A stretch of 62,500 bases of DNA from an uncultured Desulfovibrio sp. (lineage in GTDB: Bacteria > Desulfobacterota > Desulfovibrionia > Desulfovibrionales > Desulfovibrionaceae), in the NCBI RefSeq assembly GCF_902477725.1, contig NZ_CABSIF010000009.1, positions 1 through 62,500 on the forward strand, given 5' to 3'. The notes beneath the pieces were generated by a model. That model was given only the letters and a program-made list of their open reading frames with translations, had not been told where the DNA came from and did no database searches. How positions within the stretch are numbered: position 1 is the stretch's first letter; every line of letters starts with the position of its first letter. Of the stretch, positions 52,643-62,500 are shown one piece after another. The translations under genes and the position numbers were made by a program.

Positions 52643-53036
52643 TTGCGCATGCGGTTGAAGATAGTGAACCCGTGATGTGGTCATACTCGTTCTTGGGCTC
52701 AAGCTTACAAGTGCAATCACCGTCTGAATCGCTTGCCGATCTGCCCCTTCCCCTTTCTTCTGAAAATCGCCCGATCTTTGCCGCTAACATCCCTGACCTC
52801 TTGATTGTTTTTTAGCCTGATATTACACAGGTTGATAATAAGTCATCCAAATGCATGACTGGATCGCTCAAATGGTCCTTCCTGCCGGGTGCAATTGCAG
52901 ACAGCTTGCAGGCTGGCTCGGCAAACTCTGATGCCGGTGCCTTTTGAGGTCTTTGACACAAATTCGAGCAAACGGCTCACTGCCTGACCGTACACACTGG
53001 GCCGTGGAAGGTGGACTTGCAAGCGACACTCTGCAT
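52643..53036. other. Intergenic region ahead of the EIIC-EAL gene
   Basis: Nearly 400 bases with no recognisable gene. An in-frame extension of the EIIC-EAL reading frame back to 52944 exists, but its sequence is not membrane-like and it is left out. No clear promoter motif was read. Confidence 0.5.
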
Positions 53037-55208
53037 ATGAACAGCAAACAGTTAGCCCAATCCCTCTTGTCCCTGCTTGATAATTTGAGCGGGAGGCCAT
53101 TTTTTCTTGCCATACGGCGAGGGCTGTTCATTGTTTTGCCGCTCATAATGATCGGCTCATTCACCCTGCTGCTGCGCAATTTGCCCTTTGAAGCCGCGCA
53201 AAATGCCGTTGACGCCCTGCTTGGCCCCGTGGGAATGCGCGCGTGCGACACCCTTGTGGCAGGCACATTCGGCATATCCGCCCTGGCCCTGGCCTGCGCA
53301 CTGGGCGGAGCCAGCGCCATGCGGGCCAATCTGACCAATCCCTCTGCGCCAGCAGTCAGCCCCATGCTGAGTTCGCTGGTGGTTCTCTCCTGCTTTTTTG
53401 TCATTGTTGCGCCGGAAGAAACAAGTTCCTGGACCATCAGCTTTTCCATGGACAGAGGCCTTCTGCTTGCCATGTGCGTGGCCATGGCGGGCAGCGCCGT
53501 ATTTGTGCGCCTGGCGCGGTACCGGATTTTTCATCTGTCGGAAGAAATGGCCGGGCATGATCCGGTTGTGCGCGACGTAGTCACGGTTATGCCAGCGGCC
53601 ATGGCGACAATCTTGCTTTTCGGATTTATCCGCTTTCTGCTGACGCTATGGGGAGCAACAGACCTGCATGCCGCAACAAGCAAGCTGCTTACCCTGCCCT
53701 TTCAGCATAGCGGCAATGGCCTCGGCTTTGGCCTGCTCTACAGCTTCACCTCGCAAGTGCTCTGGTTTTTCGGCGCTCATGGCCCCAACGTGCTCAATTC
53801 TGTGGATGTGAACATCCTCACCCCTGCGGGCCTTGTTAATGCCAAAGCCATAATGTATGGCAACCAGCCGCCATTTGTGTTCACAAAAATATTTTTCGAT
53901 ACATTTACGCGCATGGGCGGCTCTGGCTCCACCCTGGCCCTCTGCTTTGCCGTTCTGGTACGCTGCCGCGACTGGGGCATGAAAAAACTCTGCCTGTTTG
54001 CGCTGGTTCCGGCCCTGTGCAACGTTAATGAGCCTCTTATTTTCGGCATTCCTCTGATGCTCAACCCCGCCTTTGCCATTCCTTTTCTTCTGGTGCCGAC
54101 GGTACAAACCGTAGTGGCCTACATTGCAACAATTATTGGCTTTGTGCCGCATACCACGGTGGGAGTTGCCTGGACCATCCCCCCGCTGATCAGCGGCTAT
54201 GTCGCGACTGGCAGCATCAACGGCTCAATTTTGCAGATGATAAACCTTGGGCTGGGCTTTTTCATATATCTGCCCTTTGTGGCTCTCTCTGACGCAGTGC
54301 GCGAAAAGCACGGCAAACAGGTTATGCACAGCCTGCTGCAAATTGCCAACCGCTGTGATTTTGGTTCTCCCGACAATCGCAAGTGCCTGAACATTCCCGG
54401 CGAAGTGGGCCGCCTTGCCCACACGCTTGCCACAGACCTTGAGCGGTCGCTAAACGCCAATGACGGTCAGCTTTATCTTGTATTTCAGCCCCAGTGCGAC
54501 CACACGGCAAAACGCGTGGCAGGCGTGGAAGCCCTGCTGCGGTGGAATCACCCCATATATGGTCCTGTGGCCCCACCAATTATTGTTGCGCTCGCCGAGG
54601 ACACAAACCTCATTGACCGGCTGGGCAAATTTGTTCTGCTTGAGGCCTGCAAACTGCGCGCTGCATGGCAGCCCAAGGTTCCGCATGACCTTGTGATCGC
54701 CGTCAATATCACTCCCAGCCAGTTGCGCAATGCCAACTTTGCCCAGATGGTACTTGGTACGCTGCACGGTCTGGGCCTTACCCCCACCCAGCTTGAACTG
54801 GAGATCACGGAATCTTCCATTCTGGAGCCGGACGCCCGAACTCTCGACCTGCTTACCCGCCTTCGTGTGCTTGGAGTACGCCTTGCCATTGATGATTTCG
54901 GCATGGGGCACACATCGTTGCGCTACATCCGCGCCTTCCCCGTGACAACGGTCAAGGTTGACCGATCCCTCACAGAAAGCCTCAACAGCAACGTGCAGGA
55001 ACAGATCGTGCGCAGCATTCTGGATTTGAGCCGCAGCCTGCGCATAACCACCGTGGTGGAGGGAGTGGAGGACGAGCAGCAGTTGCGCGTTTTTACGGGC
55101 ATAGGCTACCATACGTTTCAGGGCTATTATTTCAGCCGCCCGCTTTCTGGTGCGGACTGCCTGGACTTTGTGCTGCGCTACAACGGGCAGAATGATCAGG
55201 AAGCCTAA
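53037..55208 (+). CDS. PTS EIIC (cellobiose/lactose type) fused to an EAL c-di-GMP phosphodiesterase
   Basis: A 723-residue fusion. Residues about 10-430 form a PTS EIIC membrane domain of the lactose/cellobiose family, with eight or more helices and the sugar-site-type segments FGAHGPNVLNSVDVNI and NVNEPLIFGIPLMLNP. Residues about 465-715 form an EAL domain with all catalytic pieces: EALLRWNHP, ELEITES, DDFGMGH, KVDRSL, VVEGVED. The phosphodiesterase should therefore be active. No EIIA or EIIB gene is nearby, so EIIC probably works as a ligand sensor rather than a transporter (inference). The start is uncertain; ATG at 53037 has a weak ribosome binding site. Confidence 0.92.
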   Translation: MNSKQLAQSLLSLLDNLSGRPFFLAIRRGLFIVLPLIMIGSFTLLLRNLPFEAAQNAVDALLGPVGMRACDTLVAGTFGISALALACALGGASAMRANLTNPSAPAVSPMLSSLVVLSCFFVIVAPEETSSWTISFSMDRGLLLAMCVAMAGSAVFVRLARYRIFHLSEEMAGHDPVVRDVVTVMPAAMATILLFGFIRFLLTLWGATDLHAATSKLLTLPFQHSGNGLGFGLLYSFTSQVLWFFGAHGPNVLNSVDVNILTPAGLVNAKAIMYGNQPPFVFTKIFFDTFTRMGGSGSTLALCFAVLVRCRDWGMKKLCLFALVPALCNVNEPLIFGIPLMLNPAFAIPFLLVPTVQTVVAYIATIIGFVPHTTVGVAWTIPPLISGYVATGSINGSILQMINLGLGFFIYLPFVALSDAVREKHGKQVMHSLLQIANRCDFGSPDNRKCLNIPGEVGRLAHTLATDLERSLNANDGQLYLVFQPQCDHTAKRVAGVEALLRWNHPIYGPVAPPIIVALAEDTNLIDRLGKFVLLEACKLRAAWQPKVPHDLVIAVNITPSQLRNANFAQMVLGTLHGLGLTPTQLELEITESSILEPDARTLDLLTRLRVLGVRLAIDDFGMGHTSLRYIRAFPVTTVKVDRSLTESLNSNVQEQIVRSILDLSRSLRITTVVEGVEDEQQLRVFTGIGYHTFQGYYFSRPLSGADCLDFVLRYNGQNDQEA

Positions 55209-55246
55209 TGCAGCAGCAGACGTTTTTTCCGCATGCCCCATCACGC

Positions 55247-55270
55247 AAAAAGCCCCGGCATAACCGGGGC
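55247..55270 (-). terminator. Terminator after cooC, possibly bidirectional
   Basis: GCCCCGG (55252-55258) pairs with CCGGGGC (55264-55270). On the minus strand it runs into five T (55251-55247), closing the coo transcript; it also lies just after the EIIC-EAL gene. Confidence 0.8.
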
Positions 55271-55367
55271 CTGAACTTTATAGCTTGAACTCTCACCAAT
55301 CTGCCTCAATCATACCCTGTCAGACAGGGCCAAGGCAGCGTGACGGGCAAAGCCTGCGCTACCTTCT

Positions 55368-56171
55368 TTAGACGGATTCGCCTTCGATTTTTTGCAACAG
55401 GCTGGCGCAAAAGCTATCCAGCATCTGTTCTGTTTCGTCGCCCAGCCCCAGAACAGAGCCAGAGTGCAACTGGCGCGCACGTAGCGCCTCAAGATCAGGC
55501 ATGCTGACGCGTTGTTGCGGCAGATCGGCAACAGGCGGCAGATCTGCGGTCTGATCAGGAGTAGCCTTGTTCAGCACCAGCACCTGACGGTGCAGTCCCA
55601 GGTCGCCAGCCATGCGGGCAACCTCTGCTGCTGTTTCCAACGAGCGCATGCTCGGCTCGGATACCACCAGCAAGGCGTCCACATGTGCCACGGTTCCCCG
55701 GCCCAGGTGCTCCACCCCGGCCTCCATATCCACCAGCACCCACTCACGCCTGTCGAGCACCAGATGCGCCAGCAGGGCCTTGAGCAGTGCGTTGCTTTCA
55801 CAAGCGCAGCCGCCCCCGGCGCTGGTCAAGGGGCCCATGACCAGAAGGCGTTTGTCTCCAGTGTTTTTCCCCCCATCTCCTGCAGCAGGCAGGGGGGCTG
55901 ACAGAGCCTCGGGCAGATCGCTGACATGCGGATCAAGATCCATCATGCCACCCTTGCCAGCGGGGCGAATGCGTTCTTCAATCAATGAGGCGCGCTGGGT
56001 GAGGGCCTCCGGCAAATCAGCCCGCGCCAGACCAGAGGCCTGCCCAAGCGAAAGCGCCGTGTCGGCATCCACAAGCCAGACCTTTTCTCCGCGCCGCGCC
56101 AGATAATCGCCAAGCCAGGCGGTGATGGAGGTTTTGCCCACGCCGCCCTTGCCAGAAACGGCAATCTTCAT
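55368..56171 (-). CDS. cooC: Carbon monoxide dehydrogenase nickel-insertion ATPase
   Basis: A 267-residue SIMIBI-class ATPase of the CooC family, needed for nickel loading of CO dehydrogenase. The deviant P-loop MKIAVSGKGGVGKTSITAWL opens the protein. VLVDMEAGVEHLGRGT is the Walker B-like region and SMRSLETAAEVARMAGDLG a switch-like segment. The ATG at 56171 with GGGGGA ahead is chosen over a longer frame to 56252 that overlaps the intergenic stretch. It lies 87 bases after cooS on the same strand and should be co-transcribed with it. Confidence 0.93.
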   Translation of the reverse strand: MKIAVSGKGGVGKTSITAWLGDYLARRGEKVWLVDADTALSLGQASGLARADLPEALTQRASLIEERIRPAGKGGMMDLDPHVSDLPEALSAPLPAAGDGGKNTGDKRLLVMGPLTSAGGGCACESNALLKALLAHLVLDRREWVLVDMEAGVEHLGRGTVAHVDALLVVSEPSMRSLETAAEVARMAGDLGLHRQVLVLNKATPDQTADLPPVADLPQQRVSMPDLEALRARQLHSGSVLGLGDETEQMLDSFCASLLQKIEGESV

Positions 56172-56258
56172 GCAATCCCCCTGTGGTTTATGTATTAGTC
56201 CCTGAGCTTTGCACAGAGTGGGCAGGCCCTGCCCACCCACTCTGCAAAACACACTGGC

Positions 56259-58154
56259 CTAAGGCTGCAGGCCAAGGCCCTGCCGCTTCTGCCGGATGCG
56301 CGCATCCAGCAGGTCAGCCGCCTTTTCGGGGTCGTCATTTACCACAAAGGATGCGCCCACAATCTGTTCCAGACCGTTCAGGGCTATATCTGTCACCTTT
56401 TCCGAGCCAAGAATGTTGGGCGGCAGACCAAGATGCGTGTAAATGCCGCTGGCAACGGCATACAGGCCGATGGCCGCCGCTTTTTCAGAATACCATTCCG
56501 GCGAGGACGCGCCCACGGGCAGATCGGAGATATCCACGCCCAGAGCATTGGCGATCAGCGCGCACAACTGCAAAATACGGGCGTTATCCACGCAGCTGCC
56601 GAGGTGCAGTACCGGCGGAATACCCAGCGCGCTGCACAGGCTTTGCAGCCCCGGCCCGGCCATGGAAGCGCCCTCGGGCACCAGCAGCCCGGCCTTGCCC
56701 GCCGCAGTGGTGACGCAGCCTGTGGCCAGAACCATAATATCTTTTTTGATAAGCGCCTTCATGAGGCCCACGTTGGCCGAGTCGTGCTTGATCTTGGGGT
56801 TGTTGCATCCAACCACGCCCACAAACCCGCGCACAGTGCCAGCCTTGACGGCATCCAGCAAGGGATCAAGCGAGCCGCCCAGAGCCTCAAGAATGGCCTC
56901 GTTGGAAAAACCGGTCATGATGCTGACAGGTTCGCCAGGGATTTCCACACGCTTGGGGTCACGCTCCAAGAATGCATCCACCGCCATGCGTACGATCTTG
57001 CGGGCTTCTTCCCGCGCATTTTCGGGATGGAAATTAAAATGAATGGCCCCGGTAAAGCGCGCCTTGGCGGCAGTGTCGATAAAGCGGGTGTGGTAGCAGC
57101 CAGCCACCTGCACCAGGCTCGGCATGATGCACTGGTAGTCCACCACCACAACTTCCACAGCGCCGGTCACGATTGCCAGCTCCGTCATCAGGTGGTTGCC
57201 CGCCATGGGGATGCCCTGTCGCATGAGCAGTTCGTTACCGGTGCAGCACAAACCTGCCACAGTGATGCCGGTAGCTCCGTTCTTTTTGGCAAGCTCGATC
57301 ATTTCTGGGTCGCGAGCAGCGTCAAGAATCATCTCGGACACCACCGGATTGTGACCGTGCACCAGGATATTGACTGTGTCCTTTTTGATTACGCCAAGGT
57401 TGGCGGTGGACATCTTGGGTTTGGGTGTACCGAAAAGCACATCGCACAGCTCCGTGGCGATCATGGAGCCAGCCCAGCCATCGGCCAGGGCGCAACGCGC
57501 CGCATGCAGCATGGTATTGGGCGCATCGTTATCGCAGCCCATGTGGGTGCGGTGCATCATTTCGGCAATTTCACGGTCAACGCCGCGCGGAGTGATGTCG
57601 AGCTTTTCCCACAGCTCACGGCGCTTGGCCGGAACACGGGAGACAAAATTGACCGCCTTGCGCCTGCTGCCAAAATCGCTGTAGCAGGCATCCACCACAT
57701 CGGCGGCCACATCAAGCGCCTCGCGGCCTTCTGTCGCAACGCCCAGCTCGGCGGCAATGCGCCGCAGTTTGGCCTCATCCCGAATCTGATAGCCAGGGGC
57801 GCGGCCTTCCACCACTGCCTCCAAGGCTTCGATCACATCACGTCCGTGATCCGAATGCCCGGCTGAACCGCCTGCGATAAAGCGCCCAAAGTTGCGGGCC
57901 ACAATCACATCGGCGTCTGCGCCACACACGCCGCGAGAAAGTTTTCCGCCGGGTTCGGCCTTGGCGCTGATGCGGCACGGCCCCATGACGCAGTTGCGAC
58001 AGGTGGTGCCAAGCTCGCAAAAACGGCAATGCGGCGTTTGCTGATCCAGCCTGTCCCATGCAGTTTCCACACCATCTGCTCTGGCCTTTGCCAGCATGCG
58101 TTTGGCATCATCCCATATAGACATGTCATTGATGTCGCGCTTCTTGCTTTCCAT
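56259..58154 (-). CDS. cooS: Nickel-dependent carbon monoxide dehydrogenase catalytic subunit
   Basis: A 631-residue CODH that oxidises CO to CO2 at a Ni-Fe-S C-cluster. The N-terminal cluster cysteines read CRFCELGTTCRNCVMGPC: C52, C55 and C60 belong to the B-cluster, and C43 and C46 form a CX2C D-cluster pair, the spacing I recall for the [2Fe-2S] D-cluster of D. vulgaris CODH. C-cluster ligands are visible in HGHNPVVSEM, LCCTGNELLMRQG, VVGCNNPKIK, ATGCVTTAAGKAG and LGSCVDNARI. No cooF or CO-linked hydrogenase gene is adjacent, so the electron acceptor is unknown. A CooA-type site lies 90 bases upstream. Confidence 0.97.
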   Translation of the reverse strand: MESKKRDINDMSIWDDAKRMLAKARADGVETAWDRLDQQTPHCRFCELGTTCRNCVMGPCRISAKAEPGGKLSRGVCGADADVIVARNFGRFIAGGSAGHSDHGRDVIEALEAVVEGRAPGYQIRDEAKLRRIAAELGVATEGREALDVAADVVDACYSDFGSRRKAVNFVSRVPAKRRELWEKLDITPRGVDREIAEMMHRTHMGCDNDAPNTMLHAARCALADGWAGSMIATELCDVLFGTPKPKMSTANLGVIKKDTVNILVHGHNPVVSEMILDAARDPEMIELAKKNGATGITVAGLCCTGNELLMRQGIPMAGNHLMTELAIVTGAVEVVVVDYQCIMPSLVQVAGCYHTRFIDTAAKARFTGAIHFNFHPENAREEARKIVRMAVDAFLERDPKRVEIPGEPVSIMTGFSNEAILEALGGSLDPLLDAVKAGTVRGFVGVVGCNNPKIKHDSANVGLMKALIKKDIMVLATGCVTTAAGKAGLLVPEGASMAGPGLQSLCSALGIPPVLHLGSCVDNARILQLCALIANALGVDISDLPVGASSPEWYSEKAAAIGLYAVASGIYTHLGLPPNILGSEKVTDIALNGLEQIVGASFVVNDDPEKAADLLDARIRQKRQGLGLQP

Positions 58155-58243
58155 AGCTGCCCCACAAAACTTGAGGTTACACGGCGCGCCAAGTCTGCGC
58201 CGCTATCTTTGTCATACTGGTATCACAGTCAGGCAAGGGCGTC

Positions 58244-58259
58244 TGTCAGATGTGCGACA
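58244..58259. promoter_or_regulatory. CooA-type binding site upstream of cooS
   Basis: TGTCA-N6-CGACA with N6 = GATGTG; this is the CooA site form recalled from R. rubrum coo promoters. It lies 90 bases before the cooS ATG. A -10-like GATACC on the minus strand (58224-58219) is about 30 bases from the site centre, as in a class II activated promoter. A second, longer-spaced repeat (TGTCAT/ATCACA, 58210-58227) overlaps the same region. Confidence 0.85.
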
Positions 58260-58396
58260 AAGGAACGGTGATGATTTTTATAACAATTTAACAACCTGAA
58301 ATAATTATAGTATTTTAAAATACCTTGTAAAAAATAATAGTAAAAAAGTCTGAAATTGAGAATTCAAAAGGCCAGAGTAGAAGAATATCTTGCGGA

Positions 58397-59101
58397 TTAG
58401 TCCAGAAGTTCGCGAAGTCGACCTTCATCGAGAATACAATATACGCCGCGCTGCTCCTTGAACAAAATACCCGAGCGGGTCAGGTCGGTCAGCAGAGTGG
58501 AAATGGTCTGGCGGGACGCCCCGAGGGTCTGGGCCAACATCTCGCCCGAAAGCTGCAAGCGGGCGCGGCGGCGGCCATCCGGGCCGGGGGCGCTTTCTTG
58601 CGCGGCAGAAACAAGATGACGAGCCAGGCGGGCAGAAACATCACGTAGCGCAAGGCCATCAACAATACTGAACGTATTTTTGAGAATACCGCCAAGCACT
58701 CGCACAACAGTTACTGTAAACTGCGGCACAGACATCATGCGTTGATTAAACGTGGGAGTGTCCACCAGTAGAATGGTGGTATCTTCCACAGCCTGAACCT
58801 GAGCGCTGGAGTGGCTGACGTACACATCGCCCGGTTTGAGAAAGGCGATGGTAAATTCTTTTTCGCCATAGGCCAGATATACACGCACAAGCCCCTTGCT
58901 CACAATGAACACGTAGTTACCGGCTATCAGCCGCTCCCCTGCTGGAGAAACCGCTGTAAGAGAGCTTTCCAGCTCTTCATCATAGCTGGGCGTAAAAATC
59001 ATGCTGTTTCTGGAGAAGCGGCGCTCATTAAAAGCAGAAAGCAGCGAAGAGAACTCTGGCTTTGCAAGCTCGTCCAGCAAATTGACTGAGGTAAACTTCA
59101 T
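58397..59101 (-). CDS. cooA: CO-sensing Crp/Fnr-family activator
   Basis: A 234-residue Crp/Fnr regulator with an N-terminal cyclic-nucleotide-type barrel and a C-terminal helix-turn-helix (LAQTLGASRQTISTLLTDLTRSG). Aligning with CooA, KPGDVYVSHSSAQVQA covers the haem site. The histidine matching CooA His77 is kept, but the position of CooA Cys75 is Val, and there is no Pro2 at the N-terminus (MKFTSV). It may be a CooA with altered haem ligands, as known in other genera. About 20 extra residues interrupt the barrel near 43-60. The gene stops 243 bases before cooS, on the same strand, with the binding site in between. Confidence 0.85.
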   Translation of the reverse strand: MKFTSVNLLDELAKPEFSSLLSAFNERRFSRNSMIFTPSYDEELESSLTAVSPAGERLIAGNYVFIVSKGLVRVYLAYGEKEFTIAFLKPGDVYVSHSSAQVQAVEDTTILLVDTPTFNQRMMSVPQFTVTVVRVLGGILKNTFSIVDGLALRDVSARLARHLVSAAQESAPGPDGRRRARLQLSGEMLAQTLGASRQTISTLLTDLTRSGILFKEQRGVYCILDEGRLRELLD

Positions 59102-60371
59102 GGGATTCTCCTGCGCCCAGCATACTCATGGATTCGCGAGGGATACACGGTATGACAAAATTTGCTCGGCCATTCCACTTCAACCCGGCGTTCCTGATTT
59201 AAACATATAGTCCATGCGCAAATTCGTCAAAGATTTCGCTGTGCATTGGAGGTTGAAAAGGATGCGGGACTAATTTTTTTCATGCTGAGTACGGTGCACC
59301 GAACTGCCTGAACGCAGAGCTGGGAGGAATTTATAAATGCTGCTTTCAAGTGTTCGAGAATTAGTTTTTGAGAATTAGCTGTAATTTGTTGACCTTTGAG
59401 CACGGGAACCTGCCTCTCCGCCGGGTTTGGTGCGCCTGTCGGCGGGCGATTTCTGTTCACCATGAATTGATTTTTTGCTGTCCTTCAGCATTGGGGTTCG
59501 CCCAAGGCGGAGCTTGGGACGCCTGTGCGGGGCGCAGCAAAGGGGGGCCGGTTATGGGGCTACGCCCCCCCTTCTCGCCCCCCCTTCTCGGCCCCCCTTG
59601 CACTCCCCTCGGAACACCCCCTAAGAGCGACTATCAATTACCCCAGTATGGCGAGGACAACGCGGCTATAGCTTCGGGAACTTCCTTTGCTCGCTGCGCT
59701 CGGTCAGGCGATCTCCCTCCGCGCCGCGTAAATGCCAGATAGCGCTTTTGCGTTGGATAAAGTCCGTTTCTGCCGACGATCCAGATAACTATTCTGCTTT
59801 GAAAGCTGGTCGTTGGCTCAAGCTGCCTCGCCAAAAAAATTGTTGCATCGCAAAAAATCTGGTTTCGCTGTGGGCATCATCACAGGCAAGACGTGTTGAT
59901 TACTTCCCTAGTCACCTCGAAACGAAAGCTCCACTGCTAAAGAAGCCAACGGCAAGTCGTTAACCTCATATGCCTTTTGCAGGCAGTAATTAAAGAAAGG
60001 TTGCGGAGTCACGTTCAGCACATTCGGGCGAGCAGTTACAATGAACTAGTGAAAAATTATGTTGTCAGGGAAAACTTGATTTGCTGTGGTCGTGACCAGA
60101 AACAGACCCTGAAGTCACTTTCTGTTGGTCACTCCTTCTGCCTTTCAAGGGTCAGAAATGTGATAATTAAGGCATCGCCTACCCTCCTTGGCTTTCAGTG
60201 GTCGAGATCAGGTGGTGGTCGTGCGTTGCCTATAGCATCTTATCTTTTGCAGGGCGTGATCAGAAAATGGTTGTGGCGTTGCCTTCCTTAGACTCGCCGG
60301 AGCGTAGGCGGAGGCGATGTGCTGGTGTTGGGCGAGTTTGCAAAATACGCATTTTTGTGGACTGACAAGGA

Positions 60372-60429
60372 AAAATTAGTTTTTTAAGCGCAGCGTACTC
60401 AAGTACGTGAGCATTAAAAAACTAATTTT
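60372..60429. repeat. Large perfect inverted repeat with nested hairpin
   Basis: Outer arms AAAATTAGTTTTTTAA (60372-60387) and TTAAAAAACTAATTTT (60414-60429) pair perfectly. Inside, CGTACT (60394-60399) pairs with AGTACG (60402-60407). It can form a cruciform or act as a bidirectional terminator or recombination substrate. Confidence 0.85.
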
Positions 60430-60542
60430 GACGCAGTCAGGCCCAAAAAGACGGGTTTGCGTAAATGCGCCTGACAGGCTCAGGCAGAACTGCAAGCAAG
60501 GAGGTTCAAGGGTTTCGGGCAGAAGGAGGCTGTGAAGCAAGG

Positions 60543-60571
60543 GAAAGAAGAAGAAGAAGAAGAAGAAGAAG
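60543..60571. repeat. GAA trinucleotide run
   Basis: About nine consecutive AAG/GAA triplets in noncoding DNA downstream of the 5S gene. Slippage-prone. Confidence 0.9.
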
Positions 60572-60663
60572 GTCGCGCCAAAGGTAGCGTGGAGGCAGTA
60601 AGGGGGATGTAGATGCAGGCGAGAAGGCCGCGAGGAAGGAAGGAGCAAGGAGGGATAAAAGAC

Positions 60664-60697
60664 AAAGCCCCTTGCGCTAGAAGCAGCAAGGGGCTTT
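60664..60697 (-). terminator. Terminator of the rRNA operon
   Basis: AAAGCCCCTTGC (60664-60675) pairs with GCAAGGGGCTTT (60686-60697). On the minus strand a T-rich tract (TTTGTCTTTT) follows, ten bases after the 5S 3' end. Confidence 0.9.
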
Positions 60698-60706
60698 GGA
60701 GCAATC

Positions 60707-60820
60707 GTTGACAGCGGCCTACTTTCCCACATGACGTTATGCAGTATCATCGGCGATGGAGAGCTTAACTTCCGAGTTCGGAATGGGATCGGGTGTACCC
60801 TCTCCTCCATGGCTATCAAC
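60707..60820 (-). rRNA. rrf: 5S ribosomal RNA
   Basis: Minus-strand 114-nt sequence with paired ends (GTTGATAGCC and GGCCGCTGTCAAC) and the conserved 5S core CCGATCCCATTCCGAACTCG followed by GAAGTTAAG. It lies about 50 bases after the 23S 3' end. The exact end is uncertain by a few bases. Confidence 0.96.
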
Positions 60821-60867
60821 GAAATTTGTCAAAATATTAATTGACAGGGACGGAAGGATTTTTTTCA

Positions 60868-62500
<1,633 letters not shown>

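Larger units (their letters stand above)
59102..60663. other. Gene-free, repeat-rich region between cooA and the rRNA operon
   Basis: About 1.5 kb in which no reading frame resembles a protein. It contains C-rich direct repeats built on CCCCCCTTCTCG at about 59565-59605, two loosely similar blocks around 59950-60010 and 60230-60290, a large inverted repeat (60372-60429) and a GAA run. The patchwork looks like decayed mobile DNA. Confidence 0.6.

Noticed and set aside
56433..57866. 477-codon plus-strand frame opposite cooS
   Set aside because: Antisense shadow of a well supported metalloenzyme gene.
59565..59605. Possible CRISPR-like repeats (CCCCCCTTCTCG units)
   Set aside because: The units are short, imperfect and contiguous with no spacers; no cas gene is in the window.
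59368..59742. 124-codon frame in the repeat-rich gap
   Set aside because: Built mostly from C-rich repeats; no ribosome binding site and no family resemblance.

Overview
The window reads as a chromosomal segment of a mesophilic sulfate-reducing Desulfovibrio (Desulfovibrionaceae). The main evidence is dsrB-dsrD at the left edge, a haem bacterioferritin with a CX4C rubredoxin of the D. desulfuricans kind, a multihaem-era sensory gene (a methyl-accepting chemotaxis protein with a CxxCH motif), a monofunctional cooS-cooC carbon monoxide dehydrogenase pair with cooA, and GC-rich codon use outside one AT-rich block. The strain assignment is inference from remembered protein sequences; no database was searched.

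Layout. 0-5.3 kb: dsrB, dsrD, a sigma-54 activator and a c-haem-type chemoreceptor. 5.3-24.2 kb: an AT-rich island. Its left third is decayed DNA (a wrecked ABC exporter gene and homopolymer runs). The rest is a tight minus-strand cluster that appears to build and decorate an amino sugar: a VioA-type sugar aminotransferase, a sugar N-formyltransferase, two KAS III enzymes, two acyl carrier proteins, two ketoreductase-like SDRs, an amino-acid adenylation enzyme, an esterase, GNAT and NeuD/PglD-type acyltransferases, a methyltransferase, a radical SAM protein and a large glycosyltransferase. 24.2-26.4 kb: a scar of two decayed IS3-type transposons and a possible orphan IS200/IS605-linked RNA element, ending at the 3' end of a tRNA-Glu gene.

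26.5-34.6 kb: an NlpC/P60 lipoprotein, an RluA-CoaE fusion, a hybrid histidine kinase, YbaK, PhzF, then an oxidative-stress/iron block (rubredoxin, bacterioferritin, PerR-like regulator) with a palindromic operator. 34.9-46.9 kb: envelope carbohydrate genes, namely glucokinase, HldE, an ABC-ATPase fused to a glycosyltransferase, an FtsX-type permease, two more glycosyltransferases, a polysaccharide-deacetylase-like protein, a phosphatase/phosphodiesterase-fold protein and an EamA transporter. 47-52.6 kb: small single genes (cupin, trpS, a MarR regulator with a matching operator at its probable target, DUF599, a lipoprotein and a SYLF protein). 53-59.1 kb: a PTS EIIC-EAL fusion and the CO oxidation locus cooA/cooS/cooC with a CooA-type binding site. 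59.1-60.7 kb: gene-free repeat-rich DNA. 60.7 kb to the end: 5S and partial 23S rRNA on the minus strand.

The best candidate for an undescribed system is the 7.9-24.2 kb cluster. Its gene content fits synthesis of a dTDP-4-amino-4,6-dideoxyhexose carrying formyl, short hydroxyacyl or aminoacyl groups, by analogy with viosamine-type decorations of flagellin, O-antigen or spore glycans. The doubled acyl machinery, the adenylation enzyme and the radical SAM protein go beyond those known pathways. Other notable features are the ABC-glycosyltransferase fusion, the EIIC-EAL fusion and the CO-sensing regulatory site.
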